This document shows positions 54,517 to 63,928 of a stretch of 64,000 bases of DNA, piece after piece. Origin of the DNA: Gammaproteobacteria bacterium MFB021 (lineage in GTDB: Bacteria > Pseudomonadota > Gammaproteobacteria > Pseudomonadales > Halomonadaceae); assembly GCA_000737985.1 (NCBI GenBank), contig JNVT01000110.1:1-64000 (forward strand). Direction: 5' to 3'. A program made the translations under genes and the position numbers. Within the stretch, counting starts at the first letter, position 1, and each line of letters starts with the position of its first letter. The notes beneath the pieces are model-generated. The model had not been told where the DNA came from and did no database searches. It was given only the letters and a program-made list of their open reading frames with translations.

Positions 54517-56685
54517 ATGACGCAGCGTGTTTCCCATCACCGTCTGCAGGTGGCGACCGAGCTCGAGCGCTTTCTCGAACAGGAAGCGCTGCCCGGCACC
54601 GGGCTCGACCCCGACACCTTCTGGCGCGGTTTCGATGCGCTGATCCACGAGCTGGCGCCGCGCAACCGCGAACTGCTCGCCGAGCGCGACCGGCTGCAGG
54701 CGGAGCTCGACCGCTGGCATGCCGAGCACCCGGGTGAAATCCGTGACATGGCCGCCTATCGCCAGTTCCTCTCCGATATCGGCTATCTGGTCGAGGCGCC
54801 AGCCAGTGTGACCGCGAGCACCACCAACGTCGATGCCGAGATTGCGCGTCAGGCCGGCCCGCAGCTGGTGGTCCCGGTGAGCAACGCGCGTTATGCGCTC
54901 AACGCGGCCAATGCGCGCTGGGGCAGCCTGTATGACGCGCTCTACGGCACCGACGTCATCGCCGAGAGCGATGGCGCCGAGAAGGGCAAGGGCTACAACC
55001 CCAAGCGCGGTGAGAAGGTGATCGCCTACGCGCGCAACGTGCTCGACATGGCGGCGCCGCTGGCCACCGGCTCGCACCGTGACGCCACGCGCTATCTGAT
55101 CCGCGACGGCAGGCTGACGGTCGCGCTGGAAGGCGGGCGCGAGACCGGGCTCCAGCACCCCAGCCAGTTCGTCGGCTATCGCGGCGAGGACAGCGCGCCC
55201 GAGGCGGTGCTGCTCTCGAACCACGGCCTGCATCTGGAGATCCAGATCGACTCGAGCCACGCCATCGGCAAGACCGACCCGGCCGGGGTCAAGGACCTGC
55301 TGGTCGAGGCCGCGGTGACCACGATCATGGATTGCGAGGACTCGGTCGCCGCGGTCGATGCCGAGGACAAGACGCTGGTCTATCGCAACTGGCTGGGCCT
55401 GATGAAAGGCGATCTCGAAGAGCGCTTCGACAAGGGTGGCAAGACGGTCACCCGCCGCCTCGCCGAGGATCGCGAGTACATCCAGCCCGACGGCGGCAGC
55501 TTGTCCCTGCCGGGGCGTTCGCTGATGTTCGTGCGTAACGTCGGCCATCTGATGACCACGCCGGCGATTCTCGACGGCGACGGCAACGAGATCCCCGAGG
55601 GCATGCTCGATGCGGTGGTCACCGCGCTGATCGCCATGCACGATCTGGCGCGCGACGGCGGCAACTCGCGCGCCGGCTCGGTCTATATCGTCAAGCCGAA
55701 GATGCACGGCCCTAAGGAGGTCGCCTTCGCCGACGAGCTGTTCGCCCGCGTCGAGACGCTGCTGGGGCTGGCCGAGCACACCCTCAAGATGGGCATCATG
55801 GACGAGGAGCGGCGCACCTCGGTCAACCTCAAGGCGTGTATCGAGGCCGCCAAGGCGCGGGTCGCCTTCATCAACACCGGCTTCCTCGACCGCACCGGCG
55901 ACGAGATGCACACGGCGATGAACGCCGGGCCGATGCTGCGCAAGGGCGACATGAAGGGCAGCCGCTGGATCGCCGCCTACGAGCGCAGCAACGTCCAGGT
56001 CGGGTTGGCCTGTGGCCTGCGCGGGCGTGCCCAGATCGGCAAGGGCATGTGGGCGATGCCGGACCTGATGGCGGCGATGCTGGAGCAGAAGAGCGGGCAC
56101 CCCAAGGCCGGGGCCAATACCGCCTGGGTGCCGTCGCCCACCGCCGCGGTGCTGCACGCGCTGCACTACCACCAGATCGATGTCGCCGCGATCCAGCGCG
56201 AACTCGAGGAGCAGGGCGAGAGCGACCTGCTCGACGACCTGCTGACGGTGCCGGTCGACCCCAAGGCCGCGTGGAGCGCCGAGGAGATCCAGCAGGAGCT
56301 CGACAACAACTGCCAGGGCATCCTCGGCTATGTGGTGCGCTGGGTCGAGCACGGCGTGGGCTGCTCCAAGGTGCCGGACATCCACGATGTGGGCCTGATG
56401 GAGGATCGCGCCACGCTGCGTATCTCCAGCCAGCACATCGCCAACTGGCTGCACCACGGCATCGTCGACGAGGCCCAGGTGCGCGCGACGCTGGAGCGCA
56501 TGGCCAAGGTGGTCGACGAGCAGAACGCGCATGATCCGGACTACACCCCGATGTCCTCGCACCTGACCGACTCCAGTGCCTTCCAGGCCGCCTCCGAGCT
56601 GATCTTCAAGGGCCGCGAGCAGCCCTCCGGCTACACCGAGCCGCTGCTGCATCACTGGCGCGCGGTGGACAAGGCCAAGGGCTGA
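54517..56685 (+). CDS. glcB: Malate synthase G
   Basis: A 722-residue enzyme (E. coli GlcB 723) condensing glyoxylate with acetyl-CoA to malate. Seen: [14 protein letters not shown] near residue 130, [19 protein letters not shown] with the catalytic region, and [20 protein letters not shown], with the active-site Asp near residue ~630 in [20 protein letters not shown]. Preceded by GGAGG. The IclR-like boxes upstream suggest control by acetate or glyoxylate metabolism. No isocitrate lyase or glycolate oxidase gene is adjacent. Confidence 0.96.
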   Translation: MTQRVSHHRLQVATELERFLEQEALPGTGLDPDTFWRGFDALIHELAPRNRELLAERDRLQAELDRWHAEHPGEIRDMAAYRQFLSDIGYLVEAPASVTASTTNVDAEIARQAGPQLVVPVSNARYALNAANARWGSLYDALYGTDVIAESDGAEKGKGYNPKRGEKVIAYARNVLDMAAPLATGSHRDATRYLIRDGRLTVALEGGRETGLQHPSQFVGYRGEDSAPEAVLLSNHGLHLEIQIDSSHAIGKTDPAGVKDLLVEAAVTTIMDCEDSVAAVDAEDKTLVYRNWLGLMKGDLEERFDKGGKTVTRRLAEDREYIQPDGGSLSLPGRSLMFVRNVGHLMTTPAILDGDGNEIPEGMLDAVVTALIAMHDLARDGGNSRAGSVYIVKPKMHGPKEVAFADELFARVETLLGLAEHTLKMGIMDEERRTSVNLKACIEAAKARVAFINTGFLDRTGDEMHTAMNAGPMLRKGDMKGSRWIAAYERSNVQVGLACGLRGRAQIGKGMWAMPDLMAAMLEQKSGHPKAGANTAWVPSPTAAVLHALHYHQIDVAAIQRELEEQGESDLLDDLLTVPVDPKAAWSAEEIQQELDNNCQGILGYVVRWVEHGVGCSKVPDIHDVGLMEDRATLRISSQHIANWLHHGIVDEAQVRATLERMAKVVDEQNAHDPDYTPMSSHLTDSSAFQAASELIFKGREQPSGYTEPLLHHWRAVDKAKG

Positions 56686-56738
56686 TAGCGCATTGCCAAA
56701 CGTCTGTATGGGCGTCGGGGGCACGGCGAAGCGAGGGT

Positions 56739-56822
56739 CCTTTGCCAGGGATGGCAAAGGTAGCGCCCAGGGATGGGTTAACAGCGCCCTCGCAACGCCT
56801 TGCCACCGAGTAAGCCCATCCC
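56739..56822. repeat. Intergenic inverted-repeat element
   Basis: CCTTTGCCA-GGGA-TGGCAAAGG (56739-56760) is followed by GGGATGGG at 56770 paired with CCCATCCC at 56815. The word CAGGGATGG occurs twice. The element is about 85 bp, non-coding, and resembles the mosaic REP-type repeats I recall from intergenic DNA of halomonads and pseudomonads. Copy number cannot be judged from one window. Confidence 0.55.
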
Positions 56823-56874
56823 AGCCACCGGGGCGAAAGAAACACTAGGTAAAGGCGGTAACCGCCCGATCTCG

Positions 56875-56900
56875 ACGCCAGCGACCCCGGTCGCTGGCGT
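56875..56900 (+). terminator. Terminator-like hairpin after glcB
   Basis: ACGCCAGCGAC, loop CCCG, GTCGCTGGCGT: a perfect 11-bp stem. The following TGGCGTGTTTGG has only a weak T tract. The remaining sequence to the thioesterase gene shows nothing recognisable. Confidence 0.7.
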
Positions 56901-57091
56901 TGGCGTGTTTGGGGGGCGAGTGTGAGGCGGCGCTACGCTCGCGATGTTCGTCGGAGTGATCTTAGGGACATGCCAGAGCCCCCCGCTGTGCCTGATGCGC
57001 GGCTTGCGCTATCTTGGGCGCAACGTTCTCGAGCGTCCTGTGCCTGGGCATGAGGTCCGGCGTGCCGAGAACCGCTGCCGGGGAGAGTTCG

Positions 57092-57508
57092 ATGACCGTG
57101 ATGACCGCCGCCGAGATCGAGGATTACCTCGACGACGTCTTTCCACATCGCCAGGGGACCATCGAAGCGGTCGACCACATGCGCGCCACCATGAGCCTGG
57201 CGATCGAGGACGAACACCTGCGTCCCGGTGCCAGCGTCTCGGGGCCATCGATGATGGGGCTGGCCGATGTCTGCCTCTACGTGGCGATCCTGGCCGAGAT
57301 CGGCCCCGAGGCGATGGCCGTGACCAGCAGCCTCAACTGCCACTTCCTGCGCCGCGCCCGCGGCGACCGCGACCTGATCGCCAACGCGCGCATCCTCAAG
57401 CTGGGCCGGCGTCTGGCGGTGGGGGAGGTGCAGCTCTTCTCCACCGGCGACAACGACCCGGTGGCGCTGGTCACCGCGACCTATGTGCTGCCCGACCGCG
57501 ACGACTGA
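57092..57508 (+). CDS. PaaI-type hot-dog thioesterase
   Basis: A 138-residue hot-dog-fold protein. Residues MTLADVCLYVAI-like (MMGLADVCLYVAILAEIG) form the central helix, followed by AVTSSLNCHFLRRARGDRDLIANARILKLGRRLAVGEVQLF, as in PaaI/YbgC-like acyl-CoA thioesterases. Substrate unknown. ATG 57092 is 12 bases after GGGAGAG. Convergent with the DUF423 gene, 15 bp apart. Confidence 0.82.
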   Translation: MTVMTAAEIEDYLDDVFPHRQGTIEAVDHMRATMSLAIEDEHLRPGASVSGPSMMGLADVCLYVAILAEIGPEAMAVTSSLNCHFLRRARGDRDLIANARILKLGRRLAVGEVQLFSTGDNDPVALVTATYVLPDRDD

Positions 57509-57523
57509 CGCCACCGGCTGCCG

Positions 57524-57922
57524 TCACGCCGATGGCCGTTGGCGCCAGGCGGCGATCGCCAGCATCACCCAGCCCGCCATCAGCAACAGCCCGCCGAAGG
57601 GCGTGACGATGCCCAGGGCGGTGATACCGCTCAGGGTGAGCAGATAGAGCGAGCCGCTGAACAGCACCATGCCCGCGAACCACAGCGCGATGGCTGCCAG
57701 CTGCCCGCGCAGCGGCTGCTGCGCGCGCCACGCCAGCAGCGCCATGATCGCCAGGGTGTGCCAGGCCTGATAGCGCACCGCGGTATGGAACACCTCGAGA
57801 TAGCGCGGTGTAAGGCGATCGGCCAGGGCGTGGGCGCCGAAGGCTCCGGCGACCACCACCAGCAGGCCACTGATGGCCACGCCGACCCAGGCGGGGCGCG
57901 CGGCGCTACACTTTTGGGGCAT
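57524..57922 (-). CDS. DUF423 family membrane protein
   Basis: A 132-residue four-helix protein. The DUF423 signature is visible as VVVAGAFGAHALADRLTPRYLEVFHTAVRYQAWHTLAI, with GSLYLLTLSGITALGIVTPFGGLLLMAGWV following. No known function; related to the YgdD family. Start ATG at 57922. Divergent from the AGCS symporter gene. Confidence 0.88.
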   Translation of the reverse strand: MPQKCSAARPAWVGVAISGLLVVVAGAFGAHALADRLTPRYLEVFHTAVRYQAWHTLAIMALLAWRAQQPLRGQLAAIALWFAGMVLFSGSLYLLTLSGITALGIVTPFGGLLLMAGWVMLAIAAWRQRPSA

Positions 57923-58108
57923 GTTGCGTTTTCCTTGCGCTGACTATGCTGTAAGGCGCGCCCGCACTAACGGGCCGCCTGGCAACCTGGACCGGCGACG
58001 CGTATCCAGAGCACGCGTGCGGGCGTCGGGGCGTTTTCTGCGGAGTTCGTGCGTGTTGCGTACAGCTTCGCAGAGAGCCCCTGCACGACACGCGACGTGG
58101 GCCGCGAT

Positions 58109-58137
58109 TTGACGCTCGTCAGTCTAGCGCGTAAAAA
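58109..58137 (+). promoter_or_regulatory. Possible promoter of the AGCS symporter gene
   Basis: TTGACG (58109-58114), 17 bp, TAAAAA (58132-58137). The -35 is good and the -10 poor. The rest of the 275-bp region upstream has no other feature I can name. Confidence 0.4.
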
Positions 58138-58197
58138 GCCGCTTCGGCAGCCGTCTGGGACGGCTCGGGTCACCGCTTTCCACCAAGGATCTCCGAA

Positions 58198-59670
58198 ATG
58201 GAATTCATCGACACGCTCCGTGACGCGATTTACGCGATCATGAACCCGATCAGCAATTTCGTCTGGACCTATATCCTGCTCTACCTGCTGTTGGGGGCGG
58301 GTATCCTGTTTACCGTGTTGACCCGGGGCATGCAGTTCCGCCTGTTCGCGCACATGGCGAGGGTCACCTTCACCAGCCGCGGCTCCGGCTCCGGCGTCAG
58401 CGGCTTCCAGGCTTTCGCCACGTCGCTGGCCGCCCGGGTCGGTACCGGCAACCTGGCCGGCGTGGCGATCGCGCTGTGGGTCGGTGGCCCCGGGGCGATC
58501 TTCTGGATGTGGATGACCGCGCTGGTGGGCTTCGCCACCTCGTTCATCGAGTCGACCCTGGCTCAGGTCTACAAGCAGCGTAACGCCGATGGCGTCTACC
58601 GCGGCGGGCCGGCCTACTATATCGAGCGCGCGCTGGGCCAGCGCTGGATGAGCGTGCTGTTCGCGATCTTCCTGCTCATCGCCTATGGCCTGGCGTTCAA
58701 TGGTGCCCAGTCCAACACCATCGCCCAGGGCATGGCGCAGGCGTTCTCGATCCCCAACTGGATCACCGGCGTGGTGCTGGTCGCGTTCACCGCGCTGGTC
58801 ATCTACGGCGGGCTCAAGTCGGTGGCGCGTACCGCCGAGAAGATCGTGCCGATCATGGCCATCGGTTACTTCCTGGTGGCGCTGTGGGTGCTGCTCTCCA
58901 ACCTCTCCGAAGTGCCGGCGATGCTGGCGCTGATCGTCAAGAGCGCGTTTGGCTACGGCCCGGCGGTGGGCGGTGCGGTGGGCTACACCATCAAGATCGC
59001 GATGGAGAACGGCATCAAGCGCGGGCTGTTCTCCAACGAGGCGGGCATGGGCTCGGCGCCCAACGCCGCCGCCCAGGCCGACGTCAAGCACCCGGCGGCG
59101 CAGGGGCTGGTACAGTCGTTCGGGGTGTTCATCGATACCCTGGTGATCTGCAGCTGCACCGCGGTGGTGATTCTGCTCTCCGGGGTCTACGAGCAGCTGA
59201 TGACCACTTCGCCGGGCAAGGATATCGTGGGTATCCAGCTGACCCAGGATGCCATGGTCGACCACCTCGGCAGCTTCGGCGAGATCTTCATCGCCATCGC
59301 CATCCTGCTGTTCGCCTTCACTTCGATCATCGCCAACTTCTCCTACTCGCAGATCAACATCGAGTATCTGTTCAAGCGTCACGCCAAGGCTGCCGTATCG
59401 GTGCTGCGTATCGCCGTGCTGGCGATGGTGATGATCGGCTCGATCGCCAAGCTGCAGTTCGTGTGGGACTTCGCCGACCTCGCCATGGGGCTGATGGCGA
59501 CCACCAACCTGATCGCTATCCTGCTGCTGTGCCCGATCGCCCTGCGTGTGCTGCGCGACTACGAGACCCAGCGGCGCCAGGGCGTGCGCGAGCCGACCTT
59601 CGATCCCAAGGGCGTGCTCAAGCGTCCCGAGCAGGTCGAGGCCGACGTCTGGCCGCGCCGCGACGACTGA
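58198..59670 (+). CDS. Alanine or glycine:Na+ symporter (AGCS family)
   Basis: A 490-residue protein with 11 or so helices. Conserved: VTLTFTSRGSGSGVSGFQAFATSLAARVGTGNLAGVAIAL-type region at ~65-100 (the AGCS signature), NGAQSNTIAQGM, and ENGIKRGLFSNEAGMGSAPNAAAQA near residue 280. It couples Na+ to uptake of D/L-alanine or glycine. The AAGGATC ribosome site precedes ATG 58198. Followed by a strong terminator. Confidence 0.94.
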   Translation: MEFIDTLRDAIYAIMNPISNFVWTYILLYLLLGAGILFTVLTRGMQFRLFAHMARVTFTSRGSGSGVSGFQAFATSLAARVGTGNLAGVAIALWVGGPGAIFWMWMTALVGFATSFIESTLAQVYKQRNADGVYRGGPAYYIERALGQRWMSVLFAIFLLIAYGLAFNGAQSNTIAQGMAQAFSIPNWITGVVLVAFTALVIYGGLKSVARTAEKIVPIMAIGYFLVALWVLLSNLSEVPAMLALIVKSAFGYGPAVGGAVGYTIKIAMENGIKRGLFSNEAGMGSAPNAAAQADVKHPAAQGLVQSFGVFIDTLVICSCTAVVILLSGVYEQLMTTSPGKDIVGIQLTQDAMVDHLGSFGEIFIAIAILLFAFTSIIANFSYSQINIEYLFKRHAKAAVSVLRIAVLAMVMIGSIAKLQFVWDFADLAMGLMATTNLIAILLLCPIALRVLRDYETQRRQGVREPTFDPKGVLKRPEQVEADVWPRRDD

Positions 59671-59691
59671 GGCGCGCTACGTAAGCTATTG

Positions 59692-59718
59692 AGCCGGCCC
59701 CCAGGGGCCGGCTTTTTT
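59692..59718 (+). terminator. Intrinsic terminator after the AGCS gene
   Basis: AGCCGGCCCC, CA, GGGGCCGGCT, then TTTTTT. A classic terminator hairpin, 22 bp after the stop codon. Confidence 0.93.
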
Positions 59719-59830
59719 GTGTGCGCCCGACGGCCGCGGCGCGGCGGGCGAAGTGCGGGTGCAGGCGTGCCGTGTCCGGCGCAAGACGCTACAATACGCC
59801 CCCACGACTGGAGACCTCTGGAGCGTCGTC

Positions 59831-60031
59831 ATGCAGATCCAGCTCAACGGTGAACCCCACCAGCTCGATCACGACCCCACGCTCGCGCGCCTGGTCGAGG
59901 CGCTGGGCCTGGGCGGGCGCCGTGTCGCCATCGAGCTCAACGAAGAGATCGTGCCACGCAGCCAGCACGCGCAGACCGCGCTTGCCGAGGGCGACCGCGT
60001 GGAGATCGTGCATGCCATCGGTGGCGGCTGA
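59831..60031 (+). CDS. thiS: Thiamine sulfur-carrier protein ThiS
   Basis: A 66-residue ubiquitin-fold protein ending in the diglycine needed for thiocarboxylate formation (HAIGGG). [16 protein letters not shown] is the family core. It hands sulfur to ThiG for the thiazole half of thiamine. ATG 59831. TACAAT at 59789-59794 is a possible -10. I see no TPP riboswitch upstream. Confidence 0.93.
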   Translation: MQIQLNGEPHQLDHDPTLARLVEALGLGGRRVAIELNEEIVPRSQHAQTALAEGDRVEIVHAIGGG

Positions 60032-60059
60032 GCGCCGTCACGCCTATCAGGAGTCACGC

Positions 60060-60857
60060 ATGTCGCAGCTGATCGAGGACACCCCGCTGACGGTCGCCGG
60101 CCGTCGCTTCCACTCGCGCCTGCTGGTGGGTACGGGCAAGTATCGCGACTTCGACGAGACCGCGGCCGCGGTCGCGGCCAGCGGGGCCGACGTGGTCACC
60201 TTCGCCGTGCGGCGCACCAACCTGGGCCAGGATGCGGCCGCGCCCAACCTGCTCGACGTGATCTCGCCCGAGCGCTATACCCTGCTGCCCAATACCGCCG
60301 GCTGCTATACCGCCAAGGATGCGGTGCGCACCTGCCGTCTGGCGCGGGAGCTGCTCGATGGCCACAACCTGGTCAAGCTCGAGGTGCTGGGCGACGAGCA
60401 CACCCTCTATCCCAACGTGGTCGAGACCCTGGCCGCCGCCGAAACGCTGGTCAACGACGGCTTCGATGTCATGGTCTACACCAGCGACGACCCGATCGTG
60501 GCCAAGGAGCTCGAGCGTCGCGGCTGCTGTGCGGTGATGCCGCTGGGCTCGCTGATCGGCTCCGGCAACGGCCTGCTCAACCCGGCCACGCTGCGCCTGA
60601 TTCTCGAGCAGGCCGAAGTGCCGGTGCTGGTGGATGCCGGTATCGGTACCGCCTCCGACGCCGCCCTGGCGATGGAGATGGGCTGCGCCGGGGTGCTGAT
60701 GAACTCCGCCATCGCCCATGCCCGCCACCCGGTGATGATGGCCGGCGCCATGCGCAAGGCGATCGACGCCGGGCGCGAGGCGTTTCTCGCCGAGCGCATG
60801 CCGCGCCGCGACAGCGCCAGCCCCTCGTCGCCGTTCGCCGGGCGCATCAACCCCTGA
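60060..60857 (+). CDS. thiG: Thiazole synthase ThiG
   Basis: A 265-residue TIM-barrel enzyme joining DXP, dehydroglycine and ThiS-thiocarboxylate into the thiazole phosphate. The Schiff-base Lys lies in [33 protein letters not shown] and [20 protein letters not shown] are the phosphate-binding segments. It starts 28 bp after thiS with AGGAG. Substrate DXP comes from the Dxs encoded at 23.9 kb. Confidence 0.95.
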   Translation: MSQLIEDTPLTVAGRRFHSRLLVGTGKYRDFDETAAAVAASGADVVTFAVRRTNLGQDAAAPNLLDVISPERYTLLPNTAGCYTAKDAVRTCRLARELLDGHNLVKLEVLGDEHTLYPNVVETLAAAETLVNDGFDVMVYTSDDPIVAKELERRGCCAVMPLGSLIGSGNGLLNPATLRLILEQAEVPVLVDAGIGTASDAALAMEMGCAGVLMNSAIAHARHPVMMAGAMRKAIDAGREAFLAERMPRRDSASPSSPFAGRINP

Positions 60858-60921
60858 CCTGCCTGTGCCCGCCGCCTCGGCGGTGGGTCTCTTTCACCCA
60901 CCAAGACGATAGCCACGCCGC

Positions 60922-61647
60922 ATGACCGACAAGCCGACGGACCCCAACGAGACCGCCACCGACACCCCGCATCAGCGCGGCATCAAGAGCTATGTGCTGC
61001 GCGCCGGGCGCATGACCGCCGCCCAGGAGCGCGGCCTCAAGGAGGTCTGGCCGCGCTGGGGGCTGACCCTGGAAGAGGGGCTGCAGGATCCGGTGGCGCT
61101 GTTCGGACGTGACGCCCCGCGGGTGGTCGAGATCGGCTTCGGCATGGGGCAGTCGCTGGTCGAGCAGGCCGAGACCCACCCGGAGACCGACTTCATCGGT
61201 ATCGAAGTGCATGCGCCGGGTGTCGGCAAGCTGCTCGACGAAGCCGACAAGCGTGGCCTCACCAACCTGCGCGTCTATCGCGAGGATGCCCTGGCGGTGC
61301 TGGCGCAGTGCCTGCCGGCGGAGAGCATCGACACCCTGCAGCTGTTCTTCCCCGACCCCTGGCCGAAGAAGAAGCACCACAAACGGCGGATCGTGCAGCT
61401 GCCGTTCGTCGAGCTGGTGCGCACCCGGCTCAAGCCCGGCGGCACCCTGCACATGGCCACCGACTGGGAAGCCTACGCCGAGCACATGGCCGAGGTGATG
61501 GCGGCGGCGCCGGGCTATACCAATACCGCCCCCGCGGAGAGCGCACCTTATGTGGCGCGTCCCGCCTTCCGCCCGCTGACCAAGTTCGAGAGCCGCGGCG
61601 AGCGTCTGGGTCATGGGGTCTGGGATCTGATTTTTCGCCGCGACTGA
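60922..61647 (+). CDS. trmB: tRNA (guanine-N7)-methyltransferase
   Basis: A 241-residue class I methyltransferase that modifies G46 of tRNAs. Conserved [16 protein letters not shown] at the SAM site, [13 protein letters not shown], and [18 protein letters not shown], the TrmB hallmark. The N-terminal ~25 residues are polar and disordered. It follows thiG by 64 bp and may be co-transcribed. Confidence 0.95.
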   Translation: MTDKPTDPNETATDTPHQRGIKSYVLRAGRMTAAQERGLKEVWPRWGLTLEEGLQDPVALFGRDAPRVVEIGFGMGQSLVEQAETHPETDFIGIEVHAPGVGKLLDEADKRGLTNLRVYREDALAVLAQCLPAESIDTLQLFFPDPWPKKKHHKRRIVQLPFVELVRTRLKPGGTLHMATDWEAYAEHMAEVMAAAPGYTNTAPAESAPYVARPAFRPLTKFESRGERLGHGVWDLIFRRD

Positions 61648-61656
61648 TCCCCTGGC

Positions 61657-62598
61657 TCAGGCACACTCGCCGCCGCCGGGACGCCGCGGATAGTGTGCCG
61701 CGCCGCGGCTGTGGCGGCCGCGGCGCTGGGCGAGCAGAGCCAGGGCCACCCCGGCCAGGGCCAGCGCCATGCCGCCGAGTTGCAGCGGCGCCACGTGCTC
61801 ACCGAACATCCCCGCACTCCACGCCAGGGTTACCGGCGGCGTCAGATAGATGGCGCTGGAGACCGCGTTGACGCCGAGACGCCGCAGGCAGACGGTGAAG
61901 AAGCCGTAGCCGCCGAAGCTCGACAGCAGCACCAGCCAGCCCAGCGTCTGCCAGGTCAGCAGCGCGCTGCCGGGTAGCGCCAGGCCGCCGGCGCCCGCCG
62001 CGGCCACGCCGAAGATCAGCGCCGCCGCGCTCAACTGCGCGGTGAGCGAGGCCGCCAGTCCCAATCCCGACGGGCGCCGGGCGGTGAGAACGCTGCCCAG
62101 GGTGACGCTGATCACCGCCAGCAGTGGCAGCGCATAGGCCCAGCCGCCAGCGCCGCCTGCTCCCTGCCAGTCCCCCGCAATGCACAGCACCACGCCGCTG
62201 CCGGCCACGCCGAGGCCGAGCCAGGCCGCCGCCGGTAGCTGCTCGCGCAGCCACAGCGTGGCGATCGCCGCCGCCAGCAGCGGCTGCTGGGCGGTGATCA
62301 GCGCGGTGACGCTGGCGCTGACGCCCTCACCGATGGCGAGCACCACGCACAGCAGATAGCCGCCCATGGTGAGGGCCCCGACGGCCATCTCGCGCAGCCA
62401 GGCCGACAGCGCCACTGGCCGCCGATCGAGCAGTCGCCACCACAGCGCGGCCAGCGCGGCGGCGATGACGAAGCGCCAGGCGAACAGGTCCAGCGCGTTC
62501 AAGGGGGCGCGGCTGGCCAGTTCGCTACCGATGAAGCCGGAACTCCAGCAGAGCACGAAACCACTCATCAGGACTGCGTTCAGTGTCGCGTGGCGCAT
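61657..62598 (-). CDS. EamA (DMT superfamily) transporter
   Basis: A 313-residue protein with ten helices in two EamA repeats. First repeat: FVLCWSSGFIGSELA, FAWRFVIAAALAAL. Second: ITLGSVLTARR-type region and VSSAIYLTPPVTLAWSAGMFGEHV. Such transporters export amino acids or other metabolites. ATG 62598; longer open frames upstream cross the LysR gene on the other strand. Divergent from that regulator, which probably controls it. Confidence 0.85.
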   Translation of the reverse strand: MRHATLNAVLMSGFVLCWSSGFIGSELASRAPLNALDLFAWRFVIAAALAALWWRLLDRRPVALSAWLREMAVGALTMGGYLLCVVLAIGEGVSASVTALITAQQPLLAAAIATLWLREQLPAAAWLGLGVAGSGVVLCIAGDWQGAGGAGGWAYALPLLAVISVTLGSVLTARRPSGLGLAASLTAQLSAAALIFGVAAAGAGGLALPGSALLTWQTLGWLVLLSSFGGYGFFTVCLRRLGVNAVSSAIYLTPPVTLAWSAGMFGEHVAPLQLGGMALALAGVALALLAQRRGRHSRGAAHYPRRPGGGECA

Positions 62599-62733
62599 GC
62601 CGACTCCTCCTCTCGTCGCGTGGTGACTGTCTCGGGCTGACTGTCTCGGGGCCCCCGTGTCGGGGTGATGCGGCTTGAGTCTGGACGCCATGCAGGCTTC
62701 AATGAATCGAATAAAAATCGATAAGGGTTCAAT

Positions 62734-63654
62734 ATGTTTGAAGTCGGATCGACGCTCGATCTGGAGCTGCTGCGCACCTTTCAGGTGGTCGCCCAGAGCG
62801 GCTCGCTGGCGGCCACCGCCGAGGTGCGCCATCGCACCCTGAGCGCCATCAGCATGCAGATGAAGCGGCTGGAGACCGAGCTCGACGTGCGCCTGCTGGA
62901 GCGCGGCCCGCGCGGCGTGACCCTGACCGCCAGCGGCGAGCTGCTGCTGCGCGAGGCGCAGGCGCTGCTGCGGGCACACGACACCCTGGTCAGCCGCTTC
63001 AGCCGCGAGCGCCTGAGCGGGCGCGTGCGCCTGGGTATCCCCGAGGACTATGCGCGTGAGCTGCTCGACGACACCCTGCCGCAGTTCATGGCGCGCCACC
63101 CGGGCATCCTGCTCGATGTCACCACCGACACCAGCGGCCGGCTGGCGCGTGGGCTGCGGGCGCGACGTCTGGATTTGGCGGTGGTGCTCGACCACGCCGC
63201 CGGGCTGGAGGGCGGCGAGCTCCTGTGGCACCCCACCCCGGTGTGGGCAGGGCCGGCCCAGGGCGCGCTGCACCAGGAGGAGATCGTGCCGCTGGCGGTG
63301 CACCCGGCGGAGTGCCCCTACCGCCAGCTGGCGGCCGATGCCCTCGATGCGGCGCAGCGGCCGTGGCGGGCAATCTTCACCAGCACCAGCATCCACGCGG
63401 TGGAGAAGGCGATCGAGACCGGCATGGCGATCGGAGTGCTCGACCGCGAACGGGTGACCGGCGCCATGCGCGCGCTGGGTGAGAGCGACGGCCTGCCTGT
63501 GCTGAGGCGCTGCGAGGCGCGGCTGCACTTCGCCCGCGCTATCGATGATGCCTCCCAGCCTGCGGTGGAAGCGCTGGCGGAGCTGCTGCGTCAGCGCCTG
63601 AGTGGGCGCGGGCCGTGGCAGTGGGATGCACTGAGCGCGCGGAGCCCCAGCTAG
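62734..63654 (+). CDS. LysR-type transcriptional regulator
   Basis: A 306-residue LysR protein with N-terminal helix-turn-helix (SLAATAEVRHRTLSAISMQMKRLE) and effector domain (~90-300). The intergenic region (62599-62733) has two ATCGA words at 62706 and 62717 spaced 11 bp and a TCGAT at 62718, plausible LysR sites. Divergent from the EamA gene, so likely its regulator. Signal unknown. Confidence 0.87.
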   Translation: MFEVGSTLDLELLRTFQVVAQSGSLAATAEVRHRTLSAISMQMKRLETELDVRLLERGPRGVTLTASGELLLREAQALLRAHDTLVSRFSRERLSGRVRLGIPEDYARELLDDTLPQFMARHPGILLDVTTDTSGRLARGLRARRLDLAVVLDHAAGLEGGELLWHPTPVWAGPAQGALHQEEIVPLAVHPAECPYRQLAADALDAAQRPWRAIFTSTSIHAVEKAIETGMAIGVLDRERVTGAMRALGESDGLPVLRRCEARLHFARAIDDASQPAVEALAELLRQRLSGRGPWQWDALSARSPS

Positions 63655-63747
63655 GCACTGCGTGACGCGTTGACTTGTCGGACCGTGCTCGGCGCTGTCA
63701 CATCGTAGAGCGCGTATCAGTAGACGCCGCGCAGAGATGGCGAGCAC

Positions 63748-63774
63748 AAAAAAAGCCGCCCTGGGCAGGGCGGC
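63748..63774 (-). terminator. Intrinsic terminator of the small RNA
   Basis: Minus strand: GCCGCCCT, loop, AGGGCGGC, TTTTTTT. A perfect 8-bp GC-rich stem with a long T tract. Confidence 0.95.
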
Positions 63775-63863
63775 GCGAAGGACCGTGACTAGCTTGATGA
63801 GGAGATAACCATGGCAGGAACCTGACATTCCTGACGTTGGTCAGTGGCGTTTGGCGACGCCAC
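63748..63863 (-). ncRNA. Candidate PrrF-like iron-responsive small RNA
   Basis: Minus-strand transcript of about 116 nt, from a start near 63863 to a T7 tract ending at 63748. It has hairpin GTGGCGT/ACGCCAC near the 5' end, then CAGGAA/TTCCTG, then an unpaired stretch with TTATCTCCTCATCA and AGCTAGTCACGG, and a terminator. That unpaired stretch closely resembles, from memory, the conserved target-pairing core of the Pseudomonas PrrF RNAs. It is complementary to typical ribosome sites (TGATGAGGAGATAA). The promoter overlaps a Fur-like box. Inferred role: represses mRNAs of iron-rich proteins when Fur is released. Confidence 0.7.
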
Positions 63864-63869
63864 AAGTCA

Positions 63870-63898
63870 AAGGTAATCATTCTCATTTGGGATTGCAA
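63870..63898 (-). promoter_or_regulatory. Fur-like box overlapping the small-RNA promoter
   Basis: Minus strand: TTGCAA (63898-63893), 17 bp, TACCTT (63875-63870). Within the spacer AAATGAGAATGATTA matches the Fur hexamer pattern (GATAAT-type, consensus GATAATGATAATCATTATC). Iron-bound Fur would therefore block the promoter. Confidence 0.7.
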
Positions 63899-63928
63899 GC
63901 GAAACGAGAATCTTTTTTATTTAGGCGC

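Noticed and set aside
53881-56757. 958-codon minus-strand frame opposite glcB
   Set aside because: Mirror of the malate synthase reading frame; no ribosome site and low-quality composition.
59713-59830. Possible TPP riboswitch before thiS
   Set aside because: The conserved CTGAGA and ACCTGA segments are missing and the leader is too short.
63811-63825. Apparent gene start on the plus strand: GAGGAGATAACC then ATG
   Set aside because: The frame ends after four codons. The sequence is better explained as the complement of the small-RNA pairing core, which imitates a ribosome site.
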